From NCBI GenBank assembly GCA_026645575.1, contig JAPKMW010000029.1, positions 1-64,000 of the forward strand: a stretch of DNA of 64,000 nt, read 5' to 3'. This stretch comes from Caldilineaceae bacterium (lineage in GTDB: Bacteria; Chloroflexota; Anaerolineae; Caldilineales; Caldilineaceae). The notes below the pieces were generated by a model that was not told the DNA's origin, searched no databases, and saw nothing but the letters and a program-made list of their open reading frames with translations. Numbering within the stretch: position 1 is the stretch's first letter; the number at the start of each line of letters is the position of its first letter. This document shows positions 1 to 8,902 of this stretch, piece by piece. The position numbers were made by a program, and so were the translations under genes.

Positions 1-1
1 C

Positions 2-68
2 GGGCATGAGGTTGGCGGGAAGAGTCTCTCTGGTAAAACCGGTCGATCCACCCGCCAACCTCGTGCCC
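2..68. repeat. Inverted repeat at left edge
   Basis: Arms 2-19 and 51-68 pair at 17 of 18 positions (GGCATGAGG against CCTCGTGCC, then a perfect GTTGGCGGG/CCCGCCAAC) around a 31-base loop. It lies just beyond the 3' end of kdpB, where kdpC would be expected. It could be a terminator of the kdp operon or one of the many inverted repeats of this window. No open frame resembling kdpC starts in the 126 bases before the edge. Confidence 0.6.
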
Positions 69-126
69 CTACGAGAAATACCAAAAAACTTAATGAACAC
101 TGTTCAGTCTTTACCGATCTCTTTTC

Positions 127-2238
127 TTACACCAGTCGCAGGGCGACCAGTAACCAATCAATCAATTTAATACCCAAAAAGGGGGTCAATAAGCCGCCAA
201 CCCCATAGATCAATAAGTTATCACGCAGCAATTGGGCTGCGCCTACGGCGCGATAAGGAACGCCGTGCAAGGCCAGGGGAATCAGCGCGATGATGATCAG
301 CGCGTTGAAAATCACCGCCGATAAGATCGCGCTCTCCGGCGTTGCTAAGCCCATCACATTGAGCGCGCCCAATGCCGGAGAGGTCGAGGCAAAGGCAGCG
401 GGGATAATCGTGAAATATTTGGCGACATCGTTCGCAATGCTAAAGGTGGTCAGTGCACCGCGGGTCATCAGCAACTGTTTACCGATCTCGACAATTTCGA
501 TCAGCTTGGTGGGGTTGCTGTCGAGATCGACCATATTGGCGGCTTCACGCGCCGGTTGAGTGCCGGTATTCATCGCCACCGCGACATCGGCCTGGGCTAG
601 CGCCGGCGCATCATTGGTGCCGTCGCCGGTCATCGCCACCAGCCGACCGCCATTTTGATATTCCCGAATCAGCTTTAGCTTGGCTTCGGGCGTGGCCTGG
701 GCCAGAAAGTCATCCACGCCAGCCTCAGCGGCAATCGCCGCTGCCGTCAACGGGTTGTCGCCGGTGATCATCACCGTCTTGATGCCCATCTTGCGCAGGT
801 GAGCAAAGCGCTCTTTGATGCCGCCTTTGACAATGTCCTTGAGGTGAATCACCCCCAGAGCCACACCGTTACGCGTCACCACCAGCGGGGTGCCGCCGTT
901 ACGGGCAATCTGATCGACGGCGCTGTGCAATTCGGGGGGAACCGCGGCGGCGTTGCCGTTCATCAACGCCAGCATGGTATCGGGCGCCCCTTTACGAATG
1001 GCCACGCCAGCCAGATCAACACCGCTCATGCGCGTCTGGGCCGTAAAGGGGATAAAGGTCATGCCCGGCTGCCCGTTCGCCTCGCCATTGACGCCATCGC
1101 TCAGGGTGCGGCCACGCAGACCATACGCCTCTTTCGCCAGCACGACAATGCTCCGGCCTTCCGGCGTTTCGTCGGCCAGCGAAGATAACTGGGCAGCTTC
1201 GGCCAGCGCTTGGGGCGTCACCCCGCCCACCGGCACAAAGGCCACGGCTTGCCGGTTGCCCAGTGTAATCGTGCCGGTCTTGTCCAGCAGCAACACATCA
1301 ACATCGCCAGCCGCTTCCACCGCCCGCCCGGAGACGGCAATCACATTGCGCTGAATCAACCGATCCATGCCGGCAATGCCAATCGCCGAAAGCAGCCCGC
1401 CAATCGTCGTCGGGATCAAGCAGACTAGCAGAGCGATCAACACGGTGATGGTAATGGGTGTCCCCTGACCGGCCGCTTCAACGCTGTAGAGCGAGTAGGG
1501 CAACAGTGTCACACAAACCACCAGAAAAATAATGGTAAAGGCGGCCAGCAGGATCGTGAGCGCGATTTCGTTGGGGGTCTTCTGCCGTTTCGCACCCTCC
1601 ACCAGGCTGATCATCCGATCCAAAAAGCCTTCGCCTGGGTTGGCGGTCACCTGTACAATCAGCCAATCGGAGAGGATGCGCGTCCCACCAGTGACCGCGC
1701 TGCGGTCGCCGCCGGCTTCGCGTACCACCGGCGCACTCTCGCCGGTGACGGCGCTCTCATTGACAGAGGCGATCCCTTCGACAATTTCCCCATCGGCAGG
1801 GATGATATCGCCGGCTTCGACCAGAAAGAGGTCATCCTTGCGCAGCGTGGTTGACGGCACAGTGTCGTAAGACGCATGGCGCTGGGGACGGCGTAGTTTT
1901 TTCGCCGCTGTCTCCTGTCGTGTGCGGCGCAGAGCCTCCGCCTGCGCTTTGCCTCGGCCTTCAGCCACGGCTTCGGAAAAGTTGGCAAAGAGCAACGTAA
2001 ACCAGAGCCAGAGGGAAATCGCGCCAGTAAAGCCGGCTGACGCTTCGCCCCGTAATTCGTATTGGCCCAGCAATGCCTGCGCCCAGAGCACCGTTGTCAA
2101 AACACTGCCCACAGCAACCACGAACATCACCGGGTTGCGCACCTGAAGACGCGGATCAAGCTTCCGAAATGCATCAAAGACAGCACGTTGGTACAGCGAC
2201 CGACGTTGGCTCTTTTGGGTAGTAAGTTGGATAGTCAT
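127..2238 (-). CDS. kdpB: Potassium-transporting ATPase subunit B
   Basis: Catalytic P-type ATPase subunit of the high-affinity KdpFABC potassium pump in the cytoplasmic membrane. At 703 residues it has normal family length. The phosphorylated aspartate is D319 in DKTGT, the actuator loop TGES is at 165-168 (its serine is the known inhibitory phosphorylation site in the family), and the [10 protein letters not shown] hinge motif and the C-terminal membrane segments are present. It is downstream of kdpA on the same strand with an 87-base gap filled by a heptamer inverted repeat, which is unusual because kdpA and kdpB normally lie close together. The usual next gene, kdpC, is not found before the left edge of the window. 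Identification is secure. Confidence 0.97.
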   Translation of the reverse strand: MTIQLTTQKSQRRSLYQRAVFDAFRKLDPRLQVRNPVMFVVAVGSVLTTVLWAQALLGQYELRGEASAGFTGAISLWLWFTLLFANFSEAVAEGRGKAQAEALRRTRQETAAKKLRRPQRHASYDTVPSTTLRKDDLFLVEAGDIIPADGEIVEGIASVNESAVTGESAPVVREAGGDRSAVTGGTRILSDWLIVQVTANPGEGFLDRMISLVEGAKRQKTPNEIALTILLAAFTIIFLVVCVTLLPYSLYSVEAAGQGTPITITVLIALLVCLIPTTIGGLLSAIGIAGMDRLIQRNVIAVSGRAVEAAGDVDVLLLDKTGTITLGNRQAVAFVPVGGVTPQALAEAAQLSSLADETPEGRSIVVLAKEAYGLRGRTLSDGVNGEANGQPGMTFIPFTAQTRMSGVDLAGVAIRKGAPDTMLALMNGNAAAVPPELHSAVDQIARNGGTPLVVTRNGVALGVIHLKDIVKGGIKERFAHLRKMGIKTVMITGDNPLTAAAIAAEAGVDDFLAQATPEAKLKLIREYQNGGRLVAMTGDGTNDAPALAQADVAVAMNTGTQPAREAANMVDLDSNPTKLIEIVEIGKQLLMTRGALTTFSIANDVAKYFTIIPAAFASTSPALGALNVMGLATPESAILSAVIFNALIIIALIPLALHGVPYRAVGAAQLLRDNLLIYGVGGLLTPFLGIKLIDWLLVALRLV

Positions 2239-2254
2239 AGAAATTATGAGTGAC

Positions 2255-2325
2255 GAATTACGTGTTACGAATTACGAGTTAAGAATTACGAACGACGCAA
2301 CCCGTAATTCGTAACTCGTAATTTG
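2255..2325. repeat. Heptamer-array inverted repeat between kdpA and kdpB
   Basis: Positions 2255-2296 read as six degenerate heptamers (GAATTAC, GTGTTAC, GAATTAC, GAGTTAA, GAATTAC, GAACGAC). The segment 2268-2290 pairs with 2303-2325 at 21 of 23 positions. It fills the whole space between the stop of kdpA and the start region of kdpB, so it would fold within the operon transcript and could shift the KdpA to KdpB ratio. Confidence 0.75.
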
Positions 2326-4095
2326 TTATAGTGTCAACTGCTCAACAATTGGCCCCAACGCCAGCGCCGGTAGAAAGTTGAGCGCGCCCACCAACAGGAC
2401 AATGGCAATGAGCCAGCCAACAAAGAGCGGCGTGTGGGTCGGTAACGCGCCGACGCTGACGGGGGCCTTTTTCTTGCGCGCCAGCGAACCGCCAATTGCC
2501 AAGATGGGAATGGCAATCCAGAAACGGGCAATCAACATGGCGAGTCCGCCCAGCAGATTATAGAAAGGGGTATTCGCCCCTAGACCGGCAAAGGCGCTGC
2601 CATTGTTATTGCCCATGGAGCTAAAGGCGTAGAGGATCTGGCTGAAGCCATGCGCCCCCGGATTCGTGATCGAACTCTTGCCGGCCTCAACCATCACGGC
2701 CAGCGCGGTAAAACCCAAGACAAGCAGCGGCATCAACAAGATCACCAGCGCGGCCATTTTCATCTCATAGACTTCTATCTTCTTGCCCAGATATTCAGGC
2801 GTGCGCCCGACCATCAACCCGGCCACAAAGACGGCGATAATCACAAAGACAATCATGCCATACAAGCCGGACCCCACGCCGCCAAAGATCACTTCGCCCA
2901 GTTGGATCAACAGGAGCGGGGCCAGACCGCCCAATGGGGTAAATGAGTCGTGCATGGCGTTGACCGAGCCGTTCGCGGCGGCGGTGGTGGCAATAGCCCA
3001 TAAGACCGAATTGGGCAGGCCAAAGCGCACTTCCTTGCCTTCCATGTTGCCGCCCGGATTCACGCTTGTGGTTCTCTGATCCACCCCCAACGCCGTCAGG
3101 CGTGGGTTGCCGGCGGCTTCAGCGGCATAAGCACCAACCGTAAAGAGTAGCAAAACGAGTGTCATGGCAGCCAGCAACGCCCACCCCTGGCGCGTATCGC
3201 CCACCATTTGGCCAAAGGTGTAACAGAGCGCTGCCGGGATGAGTAGAATCGCCAGCATTTCCAGGAAATTGGACAATGGCGTCGGATTCTCAAAGGGATG
3301 AGCGGAGTTGACGTTGAAAAAACCGCCACCGTTCGTCCCTAACTGTTTAATCGCAATTTGGGATGCCGTCGGCCCCAGTGCCAACACCTGTTCGGTGATG
3401 ACCTGGCCTGTGCTATCCACCGTTGCCTGCCGCAGGGGGACGCTTTGGTAGGGCTGCATGGTCTGCACCACCCCTTGCGTCACCAACAGCAAGGCCAGGA
3501 GCAAGGATAGGGGCAACAAGATGTAGAGCGTGGAACGGGTCAGATCAACCCAGAAATTGCCCACGGTTTGCGCTTGCTGACGCACGATGCCACGAATCAA
3601 CGCCGCCAACAACGCCATGCCGACCGCCGCTGAGACAAAATTTTGCACCGTCAGCCCCACCATTTGGGTCAGATAGCTCATGGTCGTCTCCCCGCCATAG
3701 TTCTGCCAATTGGTGTTGCTGACAAAACTGACGGCGGTATTGAAGGCGGAATGGGGCGTGATCGCCCCCAACGCTGCCGGGTTGAGCGGCAGCAACGCTT
3801 GTATCCGCTGTAGACCATAGAGCCACAGCAGACTGACAGCGCTAAAGAGGAGCATAGCAACGGCGTAGCGTTGCCAGTTCATCTCTTCCTCGACCAGGAC
3901 GAGCGTCGTCTTCTTGTTCACCGTAAACCGCACACCCAAAAGCCGGTAACAGAGCCGTTCCACCGGCCCCACGAGCGGATCGAGCCAGGTCGCTTCGCCG
4001 CTATAGACACGGGCCATATAAGCGCCCAGCGGCTTGACCAGGAGCAGTAAGACCAGCAGATAGAGGCTGATTTGCACGTACCCATTGATTGTCAT
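2326..4095 (-). CDS. kdpA: Potassium-transporting ATPase subunit KdpA
   Basis: Channel-like potassium-selective subunit of KdpFABC, about ten membrane segments, 589 residues (a little longer than the enterobacterial protein). The four pore regions typical of the superfamily of K+ transporters are recognisable: SFVSNTNWQNYGGE, GTNGGGFFNVNSAHPFENP, HDSFTPLGG and FSSMGNNNGSAFAGLG. The ATG overlaps the stop of kdpF in an ATGA arrangement, which indicates translational coupling. The gene runs kdpF, kdpA, kdpB on the minus strand. Identification is secure. Confidence 0.97.
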   Translation of the reverse strand: MTINGYVQISLYLLVLLLLVKPLGAYMARVYSGEATWLDPLVGPVERLCYRLLGVRFTVNKKTTLVLVEEEMNWQRYAVAMLLFSAVSLLWLYGLQRIQALLPLNPAALGAITPHSAFNTAVSFVSNTNWQNYGGETTMSYLTQMVGLTVQNFVSAAVGMALLAALIRGIVRQQAQTVGNFWVDLTRSTLYILLPLSLLLALLLVTQGVVQTMQPYQSVPLRQATVDSTGQVITEQVLALGPTASQIAIKQLGTNGGGFFNVNSAHPFENPTPLSNFLEMLAILLIPAALCYTFGQMVGDTRQGWALLAAMTLVLLLFTVGAYAAEAAGNPRLTALGVDQRTTSVNPGGNMEGKEVRFGLPNSVLWAIATTAAANGSVNAMHDSFTPLGGLAPLLLIQLGEVIFGGVGSGLYGMIVFVIIAVFVAGLMVGRTPEYLGKKIEVYEMKMAALVILLMPLLVLGFTALAVMVEAGKSSITNPGAHGFSQILYAFSSMGNNNGSAFAGLGANTPFYNLLGGLAMLIARFWIAIPILAIGGSLARKKKAPVSVGALPTHTPLFVGWLIAIVLLVGALNFLPALALGPIVEQLTL

Positions 4096-4178
4096 CCGAA
4101 CAACTCCGGTTTCAACAAAGCCACAAAAAGATAGATCAGCAGCAGGAGCGCAACGCCTGCACTTACCATGAGGATCAT
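4092..4178 (-). CDS. kdpF: KdpF small subunit of Kdp pump
   Basis: A 28-residue single-span membrane peptide directly before kdpA. It ends in YLFVALLKPELFG, the shape of the KdpF signature (aromatic, LL.P..F). KdpF stabilises the KdpFABC complex in known systems. Its ATG overlaps the stop of the upstream 32-residue frame (ATGA) and its own TGA overlaps the kdpA ATG (ATGA), so three frames are stitched together by four-base overlaps. It is too short for most gene callers. Identification rests on position and sequence pattern. Confidence 0.85.
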   Translation of the reverse strand: MILMVSAGVALLLLIYLFVALLKPELFG

Positions 4179-4273
4179 GATCCTTGCTCCATCAACTGCG
4201 CGCAGAGCGTAACTAAACCGCCGCTGGCGACGAAAAAGAGCAGCGCTCCTGTCAGCAATAGTAGATCAATCAT
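4175..4273 (-). CDS. 32-residue membrane microprotein at head of kdpFAB
   Basis: A 32-residue frame, one hydrophobic span (MIDLLLLTGALLFFVASGG) followed by a short polar tail (LCAQLMEQGS). Its TGA overlaps the kdpF ATG. An AGGAG sequence lies about 17 bases upstream of its ATG. Short hydrophobic peptides ahead of kdpF occur in other kdp operons, but no function is established from sequence. The tight double ATGA coupling argues that it is translated and that it sets translation of kdpF and kdpA. It could be an accessory subunit or just a coupling leader. Confidence 0.6.
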   Translation of the reverse strand: MIDLLLLTGALLFFVASGGLVTLCAQLMEQGS

Positions 4274-4359
4274 CGTTACCCTTTCATCTTCTCCTTAACA
4301 ACCCACCAAAAATTCAGGAGGTTGACAACCAGTCTAGCATCGTAGGTCACATCTCTTCA

Positions 4360-4566
4360 TCACCGCAGATAGATCCCTTTCATCAATGGCGCCGGGTTAA
4401 CTTCCTTTTCTGTCTGATCACCCGACAGCAGGCGCATCTGTTCGGCTTGCGCCTTGCGCTGCTCCGGCGGAATAGATAAAAACCACTCCGGTTTCAACAT
4501 CGCCACAAGCAAATAAAGTAAAGCGCCTGCACCGACGAGCCAGGCGAACAAATCATGGACTGACAT
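4360..4566 (-). CDS. Second, extended KdpF-like protein
   Basis: 68 residues from an ATG with a good AAGGGGGA ribosome site six bases or so upstream. An upstream in-frame start would add 57 residues with no such site and poor composition, so it was not chosen. Residues 8-30 form a membrane span that ends in LLYLLVAMLKPEWF, the same signature as the true KdpF, followed by a charged cytoplasmic tail of about 38 residues that KdpF lacks. It is the first gene of the minus-strand kdp block, 86 bases before the 32-residue frame. I infer a KdpF paralogue with a possible regulatory tail. Confidence 0.6.
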   Translation of the reverse strand: MSVHDLFAWLVGAGALLYLLVAMLKPEWFLSIPPEQRKAQAEQMRLLSGDQTEKEVNPAPLMKGIYLR

Positions 4567-4747
4567 AGCTTCCCCCTTCTGTTGACAACCCTCCACCGTG
4601 AAACTAGAACGCGGATTGGGCTGATCGGGCAGATTAAAACGGATCAAAATCAGCGGCCATCTGCTGCATCTGTAAAATCCGCGTTCCATTTTTATTGTTT
4701 TCGCTAGCGCCAGACATGGTGTCGATGCCTTGAGCATAGCACGATGC

Positions 4748-4765
4748 GGGTCAAGCGTGGGTCAA
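4748..4765. promoter_or_regulatory. Direct repeat GGGTCAA in kdp divergent region
   Basis: Two copies of GGGTCAA (4748-4754 and 4759-4765) lie 11 bases apart, one helical turn, between the divergent kdp units. Tandem heptamers on one face of the helix fit a response-regulator site such as one for KdpE. This is inference from spacing and position; the KdpE site of this lineage is not known to me. Confidence 0.35.
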
Positions 4766-4824
4766 AAAAAGTGTGAGGGGCATCAAGAAAAAATCAAGGG
4801 GGCGTTAAAAGCAAGCTATCTTCT

Positions 4825-4853
4825 ATGCCATAGATGGTCCGATCCCGTATAAT
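4825..4853 (+). promoter_or_regulatory. Promoter of kdpD-like gene, leaderless
   Basis: ATGCCA (4825-4830, four of six to TTGACA), a 17-base spacer and a perfect TATAAT (4848-4853). Initiation seven bases after the -10 box falls on the A of the kinase ATG at 4860. There is no room for a ribosome binding site, so the mRNA is predicted to be leaderless. Confidence 0.75.
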
Positions 4854-4859
4854 AGCACC

Positions 4860-6494
4860 ATGCAAACACAACGACCTGATGCGAATGCCCTGCCGCCTAC
4901 CCAACTGGCAGGGCGCCCCATGCAAGAAAAGCCAGCCGCAAAGGCGCCCCGCACCCAATCGATCTGGCAACGGGGGAGCAGTTCCACCTGGCGCGCTTAT
5001 CTATTGGCGCTGACGGTGATCGCGCTGGCGACGGCTATAAACTGGGTGACGGTGCATTCGATTTCCTGGGTGGAATATCAAGTTGTGGGGTTAACTGGTC
5101 TGCTGATGGTGTTGCTGATTGCGGTCTATATCGGTCGTGGACCAGCGCTGGTGGCGGCGCTGGTCAGCGCCATCTCATTTAACTACTTTTTTATTGAGCC
5201 GCACTATACCTTTGCCATCCGACGCATTGAAGATATTGTGCTGATCTGTCTCTACTTTATCATTGCCATCTTTGCCGGCAATCTGACCGCACGCATCCGC
5301 CAACAGGAACAACTGGCGCAACGCAATGTCCAGCAGATTATGGCGCTCTACCGGCTGGCGCGCGAGACCGCCACCGCCGCCGATCTGGATGCAGTGTTGC
5401 GCACTGCGGTGGAGCAATTGCAACAATCCTTTGACGCCGATGTTGCCATCTTGCTGGCGGCCACAGGAAAACTGGCGCCCACTCCACACGCCGCCAGCAC
5501 CTTGCTGATCGATGAACAAGCCTTTGCCGTTGCGCAGTGGGCCTTTACCCATGACAAACCAGCGGGTCGTTTCACCGACACACTCCCAGCAGCAGCGGCC
5601 CACTTTATCCCCTTGAGCACGCCTAACCGAGTAGTAGGTGTGCTTGGGCTGTCCATCCGCCATGCGCAGCGGTTGACCTTTGAGCAGGGATTGCAACTGG
5701 AAACCTTTGTCAACCAAGTGGCGCTGGTGGTCGAACGGCAACTGCTCGATCATGCCGCCCGCCAATCGGCCCTGTTGCAAGAATCGGAGCGGCTGCACAC
5801 CACCTTGCTCAACTCCATCTCCCATGAACTGCGCACGCCGATTGCCACCATTCGCGGCATTACCGATCTGCTCCTAAAGCCCGCTCCCCATGCCGACGCA
5901 ACAACGCGACAAGCGCTCTTGACCGATTTGGGGGATGCCGCCCAACGGCTCAACCACCTGGTCGAGAATCTGCTCGATATGTCCCGGCTGGATGCCGGTC
6001 GGCTGCAAATCAAGCGCGATTGGTGTGTGGTCAGTGATGTGGTTGGGGTAGCGGTGCAACGCTGGCAGCCTTGTCTGGTGCACCGTCCGCTGACCCTGGA
6101 TCTGCCGCCCGATCTGCCGTTGGTGCAGATGGATTTTATGTTGATCGAGCAGGTGTTGAGCAATCTGCTCCATAATATTTGCAACTATACGCCGCCGGGG
6201 TCGCCTGTTGAAATTGGAGCAAAGGTGGCCGATGGTTGGCTCTGGTTGACGGTAGCCGACCGCGGTCCTGGGATTCCACCAGAATTGGTGGAACGGATCT
6301 TCGATAAATTCTACCGCATCCCCGGCACAGCGACCGGCGGCACCGGGTTGGGCTTGTCGATCTGTCGTGGCTTGGTTCATGCGCATGGCGGTGAATTAAC
6401 GGCCAGTAACCGTTCAGGGGGCGGCGCTGCATTTACCATTCAACTACCGGCGACGGCCACCCCGCCGCCCGTCAAGGAGGCTGACATTGAGTGA
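4860..6494 (+). CDS. KdpD-like sensor histidine kinase (short form)
   Basis: Membrane histidine kinase for the potassium-responsive two-component system, 544 residues. It lacks the N-terminal KdpD/UspA sensor half of classical KdpD (about 900 residues). Residues 44-141 hold the DUF4118 membrane block, about 160-300 a GAF-like domain, H322 in SISHELRTP is the phospho-accepting histidine, and the ATPase domain shows NLLHNICNY, DRGPGIP and GGTGLGLSI. The 3' end overlaps the regulator gene by eight bases, and the strong AAGGAGG at 6474-6480 inside it serves that gene. Control by a leaderless promoter is predicted. Since the turgor and c-di-AMP sensing half is missing, the input signal may be different. 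Confidence 0.9.
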   Translation: MQTQRPDANALPPTQLAGRPMQEKPAAKAPRTQSIWQRGSSSTWRAYLLALTVIALATAINWVTVHSISWVEYQVVGLTGLLMVLLIAVYIGRGPALVAALVSAISFNYFFIEPHYTFAIRRIEDIVLICLYFIIAIFAGNLTARIRQQEQLAQRNVQQIMALYRLARETATAADLDAVLRTAVEQLQQSFDADVAILLAATGKLAPTPHAASTLLIDEQAFAVAQWAFTHDKPAGRFTDTLPAAAAHFIPLSTPNRVVGVLGLSIRHAQRLTFEQGLQLETFVNQVALVVERQLLDHAARQSALLQESERLHTTLLNSISHELRTPIATIRGITDLLLKPAPHADATTRQALLTDLGDAAQRLNHLVENLLDMSRLDAGRLQIKRDWCVVSDVVGVAVQRWQPCLVHRPLTLDLPPDLPLVQMDFMLIEQVLSNLLHNICNYTPPGSPVEIGAKVADGWLWLTVADRGPGIPPELVERIFDKFYRIPGTATGGTGLGLSICRGLVHAHGGELTASNRSGGGAAFTIQLPATATPPPVKEADIE

Positions 6495-7197
6495 CAAAAT
6501 TCAACAGGAACAGGAAAAACTGCAAGTCTTGGTTGTTGATGATGAGGTGCAGATCCGCCGTTTTCTGCACATTAGCCTGGAAGGTAGCGGCTACCATGTG
6601 CATGAAGCAGGGACGGGCAAAGAGGCGATCTTTATCGCGGCCAAAGTGCGCCCCGATCTGATCATTCTCGATCTTGGCCTGCCGGACACCGATGGGATCA
6701 CGGTGGTCAAGCAATTGCGCGAATGGACGAAGACGCCCATTATCATCCTCTCTGTGCGCGATGCTGATGCCGATAAGGTCGCTGCGCTCGACGCCGGGGC
6801 CGATGATTACCTGACCAAACCCTTTAGCACCGAAGAGTTGCTGGCGCGCCTGCGCGTTGCGATTCGTCACAGCCAGCCAGAGCAGGATCTACCCATCTTC
6901 ACCACCGGCGATCTTCAAATTGATCTCACCCGCCGCTTGGTGACGCGGCGGGGCGAGCCGGTTAAGTTGACGCCGACCGAATATGCCCTGTTGCGGTTGC
7001 TGGTGCAGCACGCCGGTCGCGTCCTCACCCATCGCCAGATCCTCAAAGAAGTGTGGGGGCCGGCCTATGTAGAGGAAAATCATTACCTGCGCGTCTACTT
7101 CTCGCAACTGCGCCAAAAATTGGAAGAAAATCCGGCGCTCCCCCAATACCTCTTAACCGAACCAGGCGTGGGCTACCGATTGGCTGTTGATCTTTGA
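6487..7197 (+). CDS. kdpE: KdpE-type response regulator
   Basis: OmpR/PhoB-family regulator of 236 residues. The receiver has the acidic pair D18-D19, phosphorylation site D62 (ILDLGLPD) and K111 (TKPF). The C-terminal half is a winged helix (LTPTEYALLRLL ... VYFSQLRQKLEENP ... GVGYRL). It starts at TTG, chosen because AAGGAGG sits six bases upstream and no ATG is available. It overlaps the kinase gene, so the pair is translationally coupled. Likely activates kdpFAB across the divergent intergenic region. Confidence 0.93.
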   Translation: MSDKIQQEQEKLQVLVVDDEVQIRRFLHISLEGSGYHVHEAGTGKEAIFIAAKVRPDLIILDLGLPDTDGITVVKQLREWTKTPIIILSVRDADADKVAALDAGADDYLTKPFSTEELLARLRVAIRHSQPEQDLPIFTTGDLQIDLTRRLVTRRGEPVKLTPTEYALLRLLVQHAGRVLTHRQILKEVWGPAYVEENHYLRVYFSQLRQKLEENPALPQYLLTEPGVGYRLAVDL

Positions 7198-7308
7198 GGG
7201 AACGACGCCTGGTGGTAAGGACTAACAGCCCTAAGGTAGCCGGCTTGGCGTAGGGATGGGCGCCACCTTGCCGATGAAGGTTGGCTCGCCATCGGTGCTG
7301 TCATTCAC

Positions 7309-8598
7309 TCAACTGCGACCTTCTTGCAACGGTTGTAACCGCCCATGGGTCAGCATGCGCCAGACCCACTCAACAGGGCCAAAGCGGAAGCGCTTCAACC
7401 ACCAATGGCTGAGAGGAATTTGAAGGGCGAAGAGTATGATCGCCATGAATAAGCCGGTTGCTATGCTAACCTGACCATAGAGGCCAAAGCCATAGCCATT
7501 GGCCAGCGTGGTCATGACCAGAGAGTGGGTCAAATAGTTGGTCAAAGCCATGCGCCCCACCGGCGCCAGCAGCGCGACCAGCCGTTGCCCGCCAGCGGTG
7601 GTGCTATAGAGGGTCAGCAATGCGATGTACGCCTGTGACAAGAGGACGCTGCCAATGTTCAAAGCGGCAAGCTGTCCAACGGTCTGCCAGCTTAGGACCT
7701 CCATCCCCAGCCGATTCTGCTCGAAGCCCATGACGGCGACATAGCCGTTGAGCGTCAACCCCAACGGCAGTGTCCAGGCGAGATAGCGCCGCCATTGCGT
7801 CTTTCGCTCAACGACCTGGGTAAACCAGCCCAACTTACCGGCGCGCGCACCCAACAAAAACATTGCCAACACCGAAGGCAAGAGGAACCAGCCAATGCTC
7901 ACTAGTAAGCCCACAAAGTCATCAAAGCGCTCCGCCGTCACTGCGGCAAAAGAGCCATTGGCATAAATTTGATAATCCTGGGCCGTCGCGCTCTCAAACT
8001 GGGCTTTGGCGTCGGCAAATTGCCGTTCGATCTCGGCCATTGCGCCGCTTTCCGGCGGCGCCAGGCGCGCCATTTCAATCGCGCCAATGCCGACCCCCAT
8101 GATGAGGACGGGGATGACAATCAACAGCACCGACCAGACCAACAGGGTGCGTGGGCTGCGCTTGCGAAAGAAAAAGAGGAGCAACAACCCCGTTACGGCA
8201 TAGAGCAGCAGAATATCCCCTGTCCAGAGCAGCACGCCGTGGGCAAAGCCAAAGAGCGCCAGGATCGCCAGACGGCGTAAGTAGAGCGGCACAAACCGCA
8301 CCTCGTTGGCCTCGGCCCGGCTCATCTGGAGAAACATGCCCAGCCCGAAGAGAAACGAGAAGATGGTGTAGAATTTGGAGACAAAGAGAAAGTTGATCAA
8401 GAAGTGGGCCGCTTGATCAAGTGATGTCATTTCCGGTGTCACCTGCGGGGCATACCAGGGGTTGAAAAAATAGAACATGTTGACCACTAGGACACCAAAG
8501 ACAGCAAAACCACGCAGCATATCAATGGTGGTCAGGCGCTCGCTTGGGGCGACAGGCTGTGATTGGTGTGTAATTGGCTTTTCCGTCATTGTCGGCAT
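7309..8598 (-). CDS. DUF418 (YeiB-like) membrane protein
   Basis: 429-residue multi-span membrane protein. The start RLTTIDMLRGFAVFGVLVVN is the hallmark of the DUF418/YeiB family and related acyltransferase-3 folds, with a DUF418 C-terminal half (MALTNYLTHSLVM, PLSHWWLKRFRFGPVEWVWR). The function of the family is unproven; transport or acylation of envelope components has been suggested. The ATG at 8598 is preferred over the in-frame TTG three bases before it because GGGAG is seven bases upstream. It stands alone and converges on kdpE with 111 bases between them that hold no clear terminator. Confidence 0.85.
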   Translation of the reverse strand: MPTMTEKPITHQSQPVAPSERLTTIDMLRGFAVFGVLVVNMFYFFNPWYAPQVTPEMTSLDQAAHFLINFLFVSKFYTIFSFLFGLGMFLQMSRAEANEVRFVPLYLRRLAILALFGFAHGVLLWTGDILLLYAVTGLLLLFFFRKRSPRTLLVWSVLLIVIPVLIMGVGIGAIEMARLAPPESGAMAEIERQFADAKAQFESATAQDYQIYANGSFAAVTAERFDDFVGLLVSIGWFLLPSVLAMFLLGARAGKLGWFTQVVERKTQWRRYLAWTLPLGLTLNGYVAVMGFEQNRLGMEVLSWQTVGQLAALNIGSVLLSQAYIALLTLYSTTAGGQRLVALLAPVGRMALTNYLTHSLVMTTLANGYGFGLYGQVSIATGLFMAIILFALQIPLSHWWLKRFRFGPVEWVWRMLTHGRLQPLQEGRS

Positions 8599-8902
8599 CA
8601 AAAATCTCCCTCTCTGGTTGGATAATAGCCTTGCACAATACTACGTAACCCCGGCTAGCAGGTTGCAACTTCTCGTTGTTGGTTGCTTGTGATTTTTTTC
8701 GCCGCTTCTGCGAATCACTAGATAGTTTCTGTTGCGAAATGCGATTCCTACCGCCAAGGACACGAAGAGCGCAAAGAGATCGCAAAGCAATGCCAGCGAA
8801 AAACCTTTGCGAAACTTTGCGACCTGCGCGCCCTTTGCAGTGATCAAGTGCTTTCGCAGCAACTGTATCAAGGCACAACGAGGAAAGGGGTAGTGATCCA
8901 GT
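8599..8902. repeat. Divergent intergenic region with CGCAAAG inverted repeat
   Basis: This 304-base gap between the DUF418 gene and the sigma factor holds two copies of CGCAAAG (8771-8777, 8782-8788) facing two copies of CTTTGCG (8806-8812, 8816-8822), so it can fold as a 7+7 base-pair hairpin. The surrounding GCAAAG-rich words resemble the short-word arrays seen elsewhere in the window. I see no convincing promoter or small gene in the rest. Confidence 0.5.

Noticed and set aside
7198..7308. Terminator between kdpE and the DUF418 gene
   Set aside because: Only a 6-bp dyad (CCGATG/CATCGG) without a T-tract is visible, so it is too weak to call.
8599..8902. tRNA or small structured RNA in the gap before the sigma factor
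   Set aside because: No cloverleaf or T-loop consensus could be drawn; only CGCAAAG repeats are present.
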